Source of the DNA: UBA1140 sp964573285
GTDB lineage: Bacteria; Campylobacterota; Campylobacteria; Campylobacterales; Sulfurovaceae
Length of the DNA stretch: 12,292 bases
Direction of reading: 5' to 3'
NCBI GenBank assembly: GCA_964573285.1
Contig: CAZNJD010000029.1
Span: 1-12,292, forward strand
The notes beneath the pieces were generated by a model. The model did not search any database and was not told the DNA's origin. It saw only the letters and a list, made by a program, of their open reading frames with translations. The translations under genes and the position numbers were made by a program. Positions 1 through 6,939 of the stretch are shown here, one piece after another (the first letter of the stretch is position 1; each line of letters starts with the position of its first letter).

Positions 1-707
1 TTCATATAAGCCATTAAAGATAAAAGTCCTAATATAATATAAAAAATAATTATAAAGTTTCTTATAAACTTAAGTCTTTTTCTACTTACTTTATATGTTT
101 TACTATTAAACCAACCCCATTTCACAATTAATCTATAAATCCCAATTGTTGCATGAAACTCAACCGCAATAAGTAAAATTATATACATCACCCAGGCATT
201 ATCACTCCAAATTCTATGGGAACTTAAAAATGGTCCAATATTTGCTGGTTCGCTCATCATTTGGTATAAGTGCATAGAGGCAAAGAAAAATAGTAAAAAT
301 CCAGTTAGTACCTGTATAGCCCAAAGTTTTGTATCGCCATGTGGATACATATGAGTATGTGAGTTAAAATTTCTAAATTGTCTATAAGAATTTGGAAATT
401 TTCTAACAGCTAATATAGCATGAAATACTATGATAATAAATACAACAAAAGCAATACCAACTACAAAAGAAGGGTCACCACCATCTATAAATAAACTTCC
501 AGATAAAATTTTATCAACTTTATGCATAAAATCATTACTTATTAAAATAGATGAAACAAAAAGAAGATGAAATTTTATAAATATAGCTAAAATCAAGCCA
601 CTAAGACTTTGATAAAAATCCAATTTTGCAGGAATTTTACTTTTAGAACCATCAACCTTTCTATCTATAATACCTTCTAATATATGATTTATTTTATTTT
701 TCTTCAT
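1..707 (-). CDS. frdC: Fumarate reductase cytochrome b subunit (partial, 3' end outside window)
   Basis: My translation from the ATG at 707-705 stays open for 235 codons to the window edge, so about 20 C-terminal residues are missing. It is the di-haem b membrane anchor of quinol:fumarate reductase, which passes electrons between menaquinol and the FrdA/FrdB subunits. It aligns without gaps, at a constant +3 offset, to the Wolinella succinogenes FrdC sequence as I remember it. The four haem ligands are present: H47, H96, H146 and H185 (Wolinella H44, H93, H143, H182). E183 in AVEFHA matches the E-pathway Glu180. Other shared stretches are IPAKLDFYQS, RKFPNSYRQF, HGDTKLW and VKWGWF. There are five hydrophobic helices. 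The gene begins 7 nt after the dapA stop with no clear Shine-Dalgarno, so co-transcription with dapA is likely. frdA and frdB are expected just outside the window. The position of Wolinella Glu66 is Ser69 here (see findings). Confidence 0.95.
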   Translation of the reverse strand, partial: MKKNKINHILEGIIDRKVDGSKSKIPAKLDFYQSLSGLILAIFIKFHLLFVSSILISNDFMHKVDKILSGSLFIDGGDPSFVVGIAFVVFIIIVFHAILAVRKFPNSYRQFRNFNSHTHMYPHGDTKLWAIQVLTGFLLFFFASMHLYQMMSEPANIGPFLSSHRIWSDNAWVMYIILLIAVEFHATIGIYRLIVKWGWFNSKTYKVSRKRLKFIRNFIIIFYIILGLLSLMAYM

Positions 708-714
708 CTATATA

Positions 715-1608
715 TTATTTTGTAATTTCATATTTTTCTAAAACTTTTTCAATTAATTTCATAGATTCATTAGATGGTGAAGTTAAAGGAAGTCTATATT
801 CTAGCGTATCAATTAATCCAGCTAGATACATAGCAGCTTTAATTGGTATTGGATTTGATTCACAAAATAATACTGTATTTATAGGATATAGCATATTGTT
901 TAACTCTTTAGCTTTTACAAAATGACCATCTAGTGCTTCATGAACTAATTGAGATTTTAGATTTGGTAAAAGATTTGCAGTTACAGATGTAATTCCTGCT
1001 CCACCATTAAGTAAAATAGAATAATCAATTGCATCATCACCACTTAATATTTTTAAGTTAGGTCTTTGAGAAAGAAGTTGTGTAACCCTATCCAGACTTC
1101 CAGTTGCTTCTTTTATGCCATAAATGTTATCACAATCATCAAAAAGTCTAATTACTGTTGATGCTTGTATATCAACACCAGTACGACCAGGTACGTTATA
1201 AAGCATAAAACCTAAATCAGGTACGGCAGAAGCAATTGTTTTATAATGCTGATATAGTCCCTCTTGAGATGGTTTGTTATAATATGGACTTACAGAAAAT
1301 ATTGCATCTACTCCACACTCTTCTGCATGTCTAGCTATATCTATAGCCTCATGAGTAGCATTACTCCCAGCTCCAGCTAATACTTTTGTAGTTGTATTTT
1401 TGCATATCTCTACAGCTATCTCTATACATCTTTTATGTTCATCATGAGTTAGAGTTGCACTTTCACCTGTTGTCCCTACTGGGCATATTGCATCAATTCC
1501 ATTATCTATCTGTCTTTGGATTAGTTTTGCAAATGTTGCTTCATCCAATGAGCCATTTTTAAAAGGGGTGATTATAGCAGTAGTTGCCCCTGAAATTAAA
1601 TTTTCCAT
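715..1608 (-). CDS. dapA: 4-hydroxy-tetrahydrodipicolinate synthase
   Basis: Cytosolic enzyme condensing pyruvate with aspartate semialdehyde, the first committed step towards diaminopimelate (peptidoglycan) and lysine. The chosen start is the ATG at 1608-1606, giving 297 aa (MENLISGATT...), the usual family length. A longer frame from 1653 would add 15 residues lying wholly inside the end of the upstream peptidase gene, so I reject it. With this start the class I aldolase features fall in order: GTTGES at 45-50 (Thr pair binding the pyruvate carboxylate), SPYYNKP around Y110, MLYNVPGRTG with Y137 and R142, and the Schiff-base lysine K166 in GIKEATG. The start is 1 nt from the preceding stop, so translation is probably coupled to the M16 peptidase gene. 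pyrD-M16-dapA is also the order in Campylobacter jejuni. Confidence 0.96.
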   Translation of the reverse strand: MENLISGATTAIITPFKNGSLDEATFAKLIQRQIDNGIDAICPVGTTGESATLTHDEHKRCIEIAVEICKNTTTKVLAGAGSNATHEAIDIARHAEECGVDAIFSVSPYYNKPSQEGLYQHYKTIASAVPDLGFMLYNVPGRTGVDIQASTVIRLFDDCDNIYGIKEATGSLDRVTQLLSQRPNLKILSGDDAIDYSILLNGGAGITSVTANLLPNLKSQLVHEALDGHFVKAKELNNMLYPINTVLFCESNPIPIKAAMYLAGLIDTLEYRLPLTSPSNESMKLIEKVLEKYEITK

Positions 1609-1609
1609 T

Positions 1610-2914
1610 CTATTTACTCTTTCTAAGTATAATTGTTGTTGATAGGTTATCATTGAAATATTTTTTCGCTATTTCTGTAACCATTTTAGGTGTAATTTTA
1701 TCTAAATTCTCTTCATATTCAAGTAAAGGTTTTATATTTCCACGCACTAAATAGCTACCATATAGTGAATTAACATCAGATGAACTCTCCAAAGAATAGA
1801 TAAAATCAGCTTTTGAATTTATTTTTATTTTATCTAGTTCTTTTTGGGTTACACCACCTGCTTTGATTTTATCTATCTCTTCATGAATTGCACTCTCCAA
1901 ATCTTCTATTTTGACTTTAGGATTTGCCATACCCATAAATAAGAATATTCCATTATCACTCATCTCCATATTATATGCATAAATCTGATTAGCTAGTCTC
2001 TTTTTGTCAATAATCTCACTATTTAGACGACTACTTTTTCCTGCACTTAGTAGCTCTGAAATTGCAGAAAGTATTACTTGGTCTTTATGTTCAAAATTAG
2101 GAATAGGATAGGCTATTGCTATAGTATCAACTCTATTATTATCTTTGTGGATAATATTTCGTATGCTTCCATCTCTCTTTGGTTCAACCAAGTGACATGG
2201 AGCTATTTTATGGTCATTTTTGATATGTCCAAATGCTTTTTGTGCTTCATCAAATACTCTTTTTTTGTCAATATCACCAGATACTATTAATATAGCATTA
2301 TTTGGTTGATAATATTTTTTGTGAAATGCTCTTATATCATCAATAGTCCATGTTTGAATATCATTCATAAATCCAATAGGTGTCCAGTGATAAGGGTGAG
2401 CTACAAAATGAGTATTAAAAAGTCTAAAATATAGATACCCCATAGGAGGATTGTCTGTTCGTACTCGTCTCTCTTCTGCTACTACATTTCTCTCTATCTG
2501 AAACTCTTCATCTTTTAGATTTAAATTTTCCATAAGTTCTGAAAAAAGTTTCATAGAGGTTGGTAGATTATCAGAACTAGAGGTGATAAAATATTGAGTG
2601 AAATCAAATCCAGTGGAAGCATTATTTACAGCCCCTTTTGATTTGACTATCTGGTCAAACTCACCAGCTTTTAGGTTTTTGGTTGATTTGAAATTCATAT
2701 GTTCTAACATATGAGCTATCCCACTTTTACCCATAACCTCATTGCGACTTCCTACTTTGTAATAAATATCAGTAGTAATTACATTAGAATTATTGTGCAT
2801 AGGAATTGCTACAATCTCTAATCCATTATCAAGTGTCTTTGTATAATATTTTGGTAAAGAGTTACCCATCAAAATTCCTATTAATAGTATTGTAAAAAAA
2901 AGTTTTTTTATCAT
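1610..2914 (-). CDS. M16 family zinc metallopeptidase (PqqL/processing-peptidase-like)
   Basis: 434-residue single-unit (M16B size) peptidase. The N-terminus MIKKLFFTILLIGILMGNS is a signal peptide or anchor, so the enzyme should act in the periplasm. The inverted zinc motif HxxEH is H68-M-L-E71-H72, and the distal zinc-ligand glutamate is E147/E148 in VVAEERR, the spacing typical of the family. The C-terminal half keeps the inactive-repeat fold, including the ...SSDVNSLYGSYL... segment, so it looks full length. Members of this size usually work as homodimers or with a second M16 partner; the substrate here is unknown. The ATG overlaps the pyrD stop (ATGA at 2911-2914), and dapA follows after 1 nt, so it sits inside a tight biosynthetic operon. 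No metabolic link to those genes is evident. Confidence 0.93.
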   Translation of the reverse strand: MIKKLFFTILLIGILMGNSLPKYYTKTLDNGLEIVAIPMHNNSNVITTDIYYKVGSRNEVMGKSGIAHMLEHMNFKSTKNLKAGEFDQIVKSKGAVNNASTGFDFTQYFITSSSDNLPTSMKLFSELMENLNLKDEEFQIERNVVAEERRVRTDNPPMGYLYFRLFNTHFVAHPYHWTPIGFMNDIQTWTIDDIRAFHKKYYQPNNAILIVSGDIDKKRVFDEAQKAFGHIKNDHKIAPCHLVEPKRDGSIRNIIHKDNNRVDTIAIAYPIPNFEHKDQVILSAISELLSAGKSSRLNSEIIDKKRLANQIYAYNMEMSDNGIFLFMGMANPKVKIEDLESAIHEEIDKIKAGGVTQKELDKIKINSKADFIYSLESSSDVNSLYGSYLVRGNIKPLLEYEENLDKITPKMVTEIAKKYFNDNLSTTIILRKSK

Positions 2915-3975
2915 TTATAATCTGCTCCAATAGCTTGACTAATATTGCTATACCCATCAGCTTTTATCAGCTTAGTTAGCTCCTCATTTATATCTTTTAT
3001 CATTTTTGGTCCATTATATATTAACATACTATATATTTGGATAAGTGAAGCACCTGCTTTTATGCGTCTATAAGCATCAGTAGCATCTTCTATTCCACCT
3101 ACAGATATTAGTATAGTCTTGCCATATAGCTCTTTGGCGATTGCTTGAAAAAGTCTGAAGGATTTTTCACGAACTAGCGTACCTGAAATTCCACCAAAAT
3201 CTTTGGCATTTGGTGTTAATGAATAGTCTATAGTAGTATTAGTAGCGATAATTCCACTAGCACCTACTTTGACTGCTGTTTTACATAGAGTAATTGCATC
3301 ATTAGCTTCCATATCAGGAGCAATTTTTAATAAAATTGGCTGATTGGTAATCTTTTTTGCCATAGTAAAAAGTTCTATAATAAACTTCTCATTTTGTAAA
3401 TCTCGTAATCCTGGGGTATTTGGTGAAGAGATATTAATAACTATATAATCACCATAATCTTTAAAGGTTTTTAGTAGTACTTCATAATCATCTATGGCTT
3501 TATCTTCAGGTGTGACTTTATTTTTACCTATATTAATACCAATAGGATAATCAAAAAAATAGAGTTTATTTAGCTGTTTAACCATATAGTCACAACCATA
3601 ATTATTAAATCCCATAGCATTTTGAATTGACCTATCCTCTTTAAGTCTAAATAAACGAGGCTTAGGATTTCCCTCTTGTGGTCTAGGTGTTACTGTGCCA
3701 ATCTCTGTATAACCAAATCCAAGTGTTGGCATAGCTGTAATATACTCTCCATTTTTATCAAAACCTGCACCCAATCCAACAGGATTAGCAAATTTAACAC
3801 CAAATAGAGTCTGTTCTAAAACAGGGTTGGTTACAAAGTAATGATTTTTTAGTAGTCTCAATATACTAGGAGCAAAGGCTACTGTTTTAAGACCCAAACC
3901 TGCTATAGTATGAGCTGTCTCTGGGTCAAAATTAAAAAGAACTTTTTTAATCGTTTGATAAGAAAAAAATGACAA
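2911..3975 (-). CDS. pyrD: Dihydroorotate dehydrogenase (quinone), class 2
   Basis: Membrane-associated FMN enzyme oxidising dihydroorotate to orotate with quinone, the fourth step of pyrimidine synthesis. The N-terminal helices (SYQTIKKVLFNFDPETAH) are the class 2 membrane/quinone module. AGFDKNGE, EIGTVTPRPQEGNP, MGFNNYG and NISSPNTPGLRDLQ follow, the last holding the catalytic serine of class 2 enzymes. KIAPD, ATNTT, and SVGGIEDATDAYRRIKAGA near the C-terminus bind FMN and its phosphate. An upstream in-frame TTG at 3987-3985 would give 358 aa. I prefer the TTG at 3975-3973 (354 aa) because GGAG at 3985-3982 sits 6 nt before it and an extended -10 promoter lies at 4012-4004, leaving too short a leader for the upstream TTG. 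It is the first gene of the pyrD-M16-dapA-frdC cluster. Confidence 0.95.
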   Translation of the reverse strand: MSFFSYQTIKKVLFNFDPETAHTIAGLGLKTVAFAPSILRLLKNHYFVTNPVLEQTLFGVKFANPVGLGAGFDKNGEYITAMPTLGFGYTEIGTVTPRPQEGNPKPRLFRLKEDRSIQNAMGFNNYGCDYMVKQLNKLYFFDYPIGINIGKNKVTPEDKAIDDYEVLLKTFKDYGDYIVINISSPNTPGLRDLQNEKFIIELFTMAKKITNQPILLKIAPDMEANDAITLCKTAVKVGASGIIATNTTIDYSLTPNAKDFGGISGTLVREKSFRLFQAIAKELYGKTILISVGGIEDATDAYRRIKAGASLIQIYSMLIYNGPKMIKDINEELTKLIKADGYSNISQAIGADYK

Positions 3976-3981
3976 TATTAA

Positions 3982-3985
3982 CTCC
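3982..3985 (-). promoter_or_regulatory. Shine-Dalgarno deciding the pyrD start
   Basis: Reading the minus strand, GGAG is followed by the 6-nt spacer TTAATA and then TTG. This supports translation from TTG 3975 rather than from the TTG at 3987, which overlaps the GGAG itself. Confidence 0.65.
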
Positions 3986-4003
3986 AATTATTTTAGTTGG
4001 CGT

Positions 4004-4012
4004 ATTATATCA
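4004..4012 (-). promoter_or_regulatory. Extended -10 promoter of the pyrD operon
   Basis: On the minus strand the sequence TGATATAAT is a perfect extended -10 (TGnTATAAT). It lies just after the stop of the beta-barrel gene and about 30 nt before the TTG start of pyrD. No -35 at a good spacing is visible; TTGACT overlaps the preceding stop but only 13 nt away. This is acceptable for Campylobacterota sigma-70 promoters, which often lack a conserved -35. It would drive pyrD, the M16 peptidase gene, dapA and perhaps frdC. Confidence 0.65.
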
Positions 4013-4020
4013 GAATTATT

Positions 4021-4524
4021 TTAGTCAAAGTAGTAATGCAAGGATAATATAAAATCACTTCTATTTTTAATCTCTTTTAATTTACTTGTAGTCATATACC
4101 TATATCCTAAATCAATATCCATCTCATTATTTAAAACATAATTAAATCCTACATTTCCACCATATAGATACCCTTTATCAGTCATTAAATCATTTTTTTG
4201 TTGCATAGCCCCTAATGAAAATCCAATATAAGGTTTGAATGGAACATCTCTAAATATATCTGTCAATATACCTTTATCAACTTGAATAATCAAACTATGA
4301 AATGTATCATCAGAATTTACTGCATAATTATATATAATAGCTGTTCGCCATTGGCTATTTTGTTTACCATATTTAAATCCAATAGTTGGTGCATCAATAT
4401 TATCATATTGTGTATAAGCCCCTTGCACCCCGATAAATGTATAGAGTCTATCTAGTGAGTCATATGCACTAACTGTAGAGTTTAATAAAAATAGTATAAA
4501 TAGTGTTTTGAGATAAACTTTCAT
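4021..4524 (-). CDS. Small outer-membrane beta-barrel protein (hypothetical)
   Basis: 167-residue protein with a clear signal peptide (MKVYLKTLFILFLLNSTVSA, cleavage after VSA at about residue 20). The mature part of about 147 residues alternates polar and hydrophobic/aromatic residues in short strands such as WRTAIIYNYAV, KPYIGFSLGAM, YLYGGNVGFNYVL and MDIDLGYRYMTT. It ends in FILSLHYYFD, resembling the aromatic terminal strand of outer-membrane barrels. This fits the OmpA-N/opacity-like eight-strand barrel class. I recognise no specific family or ligand. It has its own promoter candidate and a Shine-Dalgarno (AAAAGG, 8 nt before the ATG). It lies between two clusters on the same strand and may be monocistronic, although no terminator separates it from pyrD. 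Confidence 0.75.
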   Translation of the reverse strand: MKVYLKTLFILFLLNSTVSAYDSLDRLYTFIGVQGAYTQYDNIDAPTIGFKYGKQNSQWRTAIIYNYAVNSDDTFHSLIIQVDKGILTDIFRDVPFKPYIGFSLGAMQQKNDLMTDKGYLYGGNVGFNYVLNNEMDIDLGYRYMTTSKLKEIKNRSDFILSLHYYFD

Positions 4525-4556
4525 TTTTAAAACCTTTTGTGATTAATTGTTTTGAA

Positions 4557-4562
4557 ATTATA
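4557..4562 (-). promoter_or_regulatory. Candidate -10 box for the beta-barrel gene
   Basis: A perfect TATAAT on the minus strand lies 32 nt before the ATG at 4524 in a 61-nt gap between genes. No good -35 is seen at 17 nt (ATTTAA). AAAAGG at 4538-4533 provides the ribosome site. Confidence 0.5.
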
Positions 4563-4585
4563 ACGGTTTTACTTTAATCTTAAAT

Positions 4586-5638
4586 CTATTTTTTAAAAAA
4601 ATCACCATAACGCTTTATATACCTACTTTTTATCTTTTGAGCTAACTGATGAACACTCATTGCATAATATGAGCTTTGATTATATCTAGTAATAACATAA
4701 AAATTTTTACCACCATACCATAATTCATCATAACTTCGTTTTTCCAATTTTATTAGACTAACTTTACCATGATAATTAAAATCATCTCTAGGTTTTATTC
4801 CTTCTAGGTTTTTACGATAATAAGTATGATTATATCCTGTAGGTAATTTATCAAATCTATTTCCCTTATATTTAACTCGTACTGCAACATCTTCTTGTTT
4901 TCTCCAACCGTGTCTTTTGAGATAATAAGCTATACTTCCAATAGCGTCAATTACATTATTCATCTGTTTTTTACCATCTTTGTTAAAATCAACAGCAAAT
5001 GATTTATATGTACTTGGGATAAATTGAGCTAATCCTATAGCTCCTGATGATGAACCTCGAATATTTTTAGGATTTATATCTTCTCTAGCAGACAATCTAA
5101 GTAGTGCAATAAGCTGTTTACGATAAAATTTAGCTCTTCTATCATTTTTATCAAATGACAAATGAACCAAACGGTCAAAAACTAGATAATCTCCACGCAT
5201 AAAACCATAGTGACTCTCTATACCTATAATAGCTGTAATATATTCAGGCTCAACTTTATATTTTTTAGAAGCTCTCTTTAGTGTATCATGAAATTTTTTC
5301 ATAAAATATACTCCACCATTTACACGACGGAGATATTGATATGAGTATCTATCCCAACTACCACTAGAGTAACACTGAGAACCACAATATCTGGTTTTTC
5401 GTTTTAGTGGGATATAACTATTTTTACGGACACTCTTGAACCATTTTTGTAGTGTTTCTTTTTTGAAACCATATCTATATTGCATAGTATGCATAAATTT
5501 TTTAACCTCTTTTTTAGAAGTGTAATCAACAGCTTCCAATGAGGTAATCAAAAAAGCTACTAGCAGTATAAATACTCTAAATATAGACAAACCTAAATTA
5601 CTTTTTACCGATAAGTGGACATTGACCTGTAATGCCAC
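4586..5638 (-). CDS. MltB-like lytic murein transglycosylase
   Basis: Periplasmic enzyme cleaving peptidoglycan glycan strands to 1,6-anhydro-muropeptides (GH103/SLT_2 type). Catalytic glutamate E141 lies in AIIGIESHYG, equivalent to Glu162 in GVETRWG of E. coli MltB. The rest of the MltB pattern follows: LVHLSFD, GSSSGAIGLAQFIPSTYKSFAVDFNKDG (the last part like the MltB EF-hand), and DAIGSIAYYLKRHGW. Coordinates use a GTG at 5638 (350 aa) that overlaps the upstream small gene by 41 nt. A TTG at 5590-5588, just after that gene's stop, would give 334 aa and a textbook signal peptide (SIFRVFILLVAFLITSLEA). I think the TTG start is at least as likely, although its Shine-Dalgarno is weak (AAAAAG, 10 nt away). 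C85 and C89 (RYCGSQCY) form a lineage-specific cysteine pair ahead of the catalytic domain. It is the last gene of the prs-lepA cluster. Confidence 0.9.
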   Translation of the reverse strand: MALQVNVHLSVKSNLGLSIFRVFILLVAFLITSLEAVDYTSKKEVKKFMHTMQYRYGFKKETLQKWFKSVRKNSYIPLKRKTRYCGSQCYSSGSWDRYSYQYLRRVNGGVYFMKKFHDTLKRASKKYKVEPEYITAIIGIESHYGFMRGDYLVFDRLVHLSFDKNDRRAKFYRKQLIALLRLSAREDINPKNIRGSSSGAIGLAQFIPSTYKSFAVDFNKDGKKQMNNVIDAIGSIAYYLKRHGWRKQEDVAVRVKYKGNRFDKLPTGYNHTYYRKNLEGIKPRDDFNYHGKVSLIKLEKRSYDELWYGGKNFYVITRYNQSSYYAMSVHQLAQKIKSRYIKRYGDFFKK

Positions 5639-5789
5639 ATAACGGACAAAAATTTATCAAACCAGCAATTAATGGGATGACTCCTAAATAGAACCAACTG
5701 TTACCACTATATACTCCATAACCAATTAATCCTGCTCCTAGAACTATTCTAAATGGTTGACAAAATTTACTTATTTTTTTTGCATTCAC
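5598..5789 (-). CDS. Small DUF2892/YgaP-type membrane protein with Cys-rich tail
   Basis: Short inner-membrane protein resembling the YgaP-like transmembrane domain family (DUF2892). It has an amphipathic N-terminus (NAKKISKFCQPFRI), two hydrophobic helices (VLGAGLIGYGVYS and FYLGVIPLIAGLINF) and the family's CPLxxxxG ending, here CPLCGITGQCPL. From the preferred GTG start at 5789 the protein is 63 aa with cysteines at 10, 48, 51 and 57. An in-frame ATG at 5828 would give 76 aa. I prefer the GTG because AGGA at 5800-5797 stands 7 nt before it and family members normally begin close to the first helix. No enzymatic function is known; in YgaP this module accompanies a rhodanese domain. It lies between the ComF gene and the MltB gene and overlaps the longest MltB reading. 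Confidence 0.75.
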   Translation of the reverse strand: MNAKKISKFCQPFRIVLGAGLIGYGVYSGNSWFYLGVIPLIAGLINFCPLCGITGQCPLIGKK

Positions 5790-5796
5790 TATTTTT

Positions 5797-5800
5797 TCCT
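5797..5800 (-). promoter_or_regulatory. Shine-Dalgarno deciding the small DUF2892 gene start
   Basis: AAGGA on the minus strand, then AAAAATA, then GTG at 5789. The upstream ATG at 5828 has no comparable site. Confidence 0.6.
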
Positions 5801-5830
5801 TTAAATTATTATTTTGATAATTTAACATAA

Positions 5831-6406
5831 TTAAGCTTTAGCATCAGCTAAAGTCAATGCAAACAGTACAACTATACCATTTTTATTTAAAATGCTCTCT
5901 GCTTCTTGAAGTGTTAAACCTGTAGTTACTATATCATCTACTAGAATAACTTCTATATTTGATATGCTATTATATACAAAGTCTCTAGGATTAGATAAAC
6001 GATACTCTAGTGTCTTACCTGCATATTTAATACGATTTTGAGCTATAAGCTTATTATGTAAAACTTTTACATTTTTATATCGCATCTGGTGGGTTAATAA
6101 AGCTACATGACTATATCCATTTTTCACTACCTCATCAACTCCTATTATATAAATCTTTTGACTATTATTAGAGATAAAATTTTTGATAAATGGTCGAAAT
6201 GTAATTTTGGCTAATGCTTTATATATAATAAAACCTTGTGAAGTATGTTTTGTAAGAAGTAAATCTTCGATATTTTGATATTTGAAAAAGCTATATACCT
6301 CTAGTGAACCAATTTTTCGTTTGGTTATAGAGGGTTTGAGTAGTTTGATTCGACATTGAGAACAAAAGGTATTTAAGCTTAATTTATGACAACTAATACA
6401 TCTCAT
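5831..6406 (-). CDS. ComF family phosphoribosyltransferase-like protein
   Basis: 191-residue ComF/GntX-type protein. An N-terminal zinc-finger-like part carries C3, C6, C15 and C18 (CISC...CSQC). A type I phosphoribosyltransferase domain follows, with a PRPP-binding loop VILVDDIVTTGLTL at 153-166 (D157, D158). IIGVDEVVKNGYSHVALLTHQM at 87-108 corresponds to the family's VPVP...RGFNQ..LA segment. Homologues are needed for DNA uptake in competent bacteria, probably in the cytoplasm, but the biochemical substrate is unsettled. Natural transformation is only one possible role here. It starts 9 nt after the CopD-like gene and ends 2 nt before an alternative ATG of the small DUF2892 gene, so it is surely co-transcribed. 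Its length is slightly short for the family, with no missing motif. Confidence 0.88.
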   Translation of the reverse strand: MRCISCHKLSLNTFCSQCRIKLLKPSITKRKIGSLEVYSFFKYQNIEDLLLTKHTSQGFIIYKALAKITFRPFIKNFISNNSQKIYIIGVDEVVKNGYSHVALLTHQMRYKNVKVLHNKLIAQNRIKYAGKTLEYRLSNPRDFVYNSISNIEVILVDDIVTTGLTLQEAESILNKNGIVVLFALTLADAKA

Positions 6407-6415
6407 TTTTAATAA

Positions 6416-6865
6416 TTACAAATAATCTCTTATTATTATAGCATAGTGAAGTACTATAAAATTTAAAATAAAAATCCCCATAGATGACCCCCTAGATATA
6501 ATCATTTCTAGTTTAGTTCTCTCTTTTCCATTTGTTCTAAATGCAATAATAGTATGAATAACAGTAATTAGTGTCATGATAGCTACAATAATCAATTTAT
6601 GACGCAATGCATCAATTACAATATTATGTATAGTCATATCAAAAAGTATATCTATTAGACCATTATTTATAATCATTAATGTTCCTGTAATCAACAAAGT
6701 AACCAAAGAACCTATCTCAAAATAACCAAATATTGGTCCTACTCGTGGATAAACAGCTTGTTGGTCTTCTTTATCTTTAAGTGAAATTCCTAAAACAAAC
6801 ATAAAAACAGAACCACCTATCCATGAAACAGCAGCGATTAGATGTATATGTATCTCCCAACTCAA
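6416..6865 (-). CDS. CopD/HemJ-like four-helix membrane protein
   Basis: 149-residue integral membrane protein with four helices at about 5-27, 48-68, 88-109 and 128-147. The first helix begins IHIHLIAAVSWIGG, the signature shared by CopD copper-resistance proteins, the HemJ protoporphyrinogen oxidase and related uncharacterised families. H8, H89-K90 (ALRHKL) and H140 (VLHYA) are the histidines and lysine placed where these families bind haem or metal. I cannot choose between copper transport, a haem-related role or an unknown function. The start is TTG at 6865-6863, supported by AAAGGA 5 nt upstream and by homology beginning at once. It follows lepA after 74 nt, so an internal promoter is possible, and it precedes comF by 9 nt. 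Confidence 0.72.
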   Translation of the reverse strand: MSWEIHIHLIAAVSWIGGSVFMFVLGISLKDKEDQQAVYPRVGPIFGYFEIGSLVTLLITGTLMIINNGLIDILFDMTIHNIVIDALRHKLIIVAIMTLITVIHTIIAFRTNGKERTKLEMIISRGSSMGIFILNFIVLHYAIIIRDYL

Positions 6866-6870
6866 GCAAA

Positions 6871-6876
6871 TCCTTT
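6871..6876 (-). promoter_or_regulatory. Shine-Dalgarno supporting a TTG start (CopD-like gene)
   Basis: AAAGGA on the minus strand, then TTTGC, then TTG at 6865. No in-frame ATG lies near this point, and the family signature begins within eight residues. Confidence 0.6.
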
Positions 6877-6889
6877 AATATTTTTATCT

Positions 6890-6895
6890 ATTGTA
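6890..6895 (-). promoter_or_regulatory. Weak candidate -10 between lepA and the CopD-like gene
   Basis: TACAAT on the minus strand in the 74-nt gap, 24 nt before the TTG start. There is no -35 and no TG extension. It may allow extra transcription of the downstream genes; read-through from lepA is the simpler view. Confidence 0.25.
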
Positions 6896-6939
6896 ACCAA
6901 ATCTTAATACTTTATAGATTGAGATATATCAAGAAATTT

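Noticed and set aside
1606..1653. A longer dapA starting at 1653
   Set aside because: The extra 15 residues lie inside the end of the M16 gene, have no homology to DapA, and the ATG at 1608 gives the normal family length.
2078..2290. Plus-strand open frame opposite the M16 gene
   Set aside because: Antisense to a well-supported peptidase; composition is low-complexity and shows no family resemblance.
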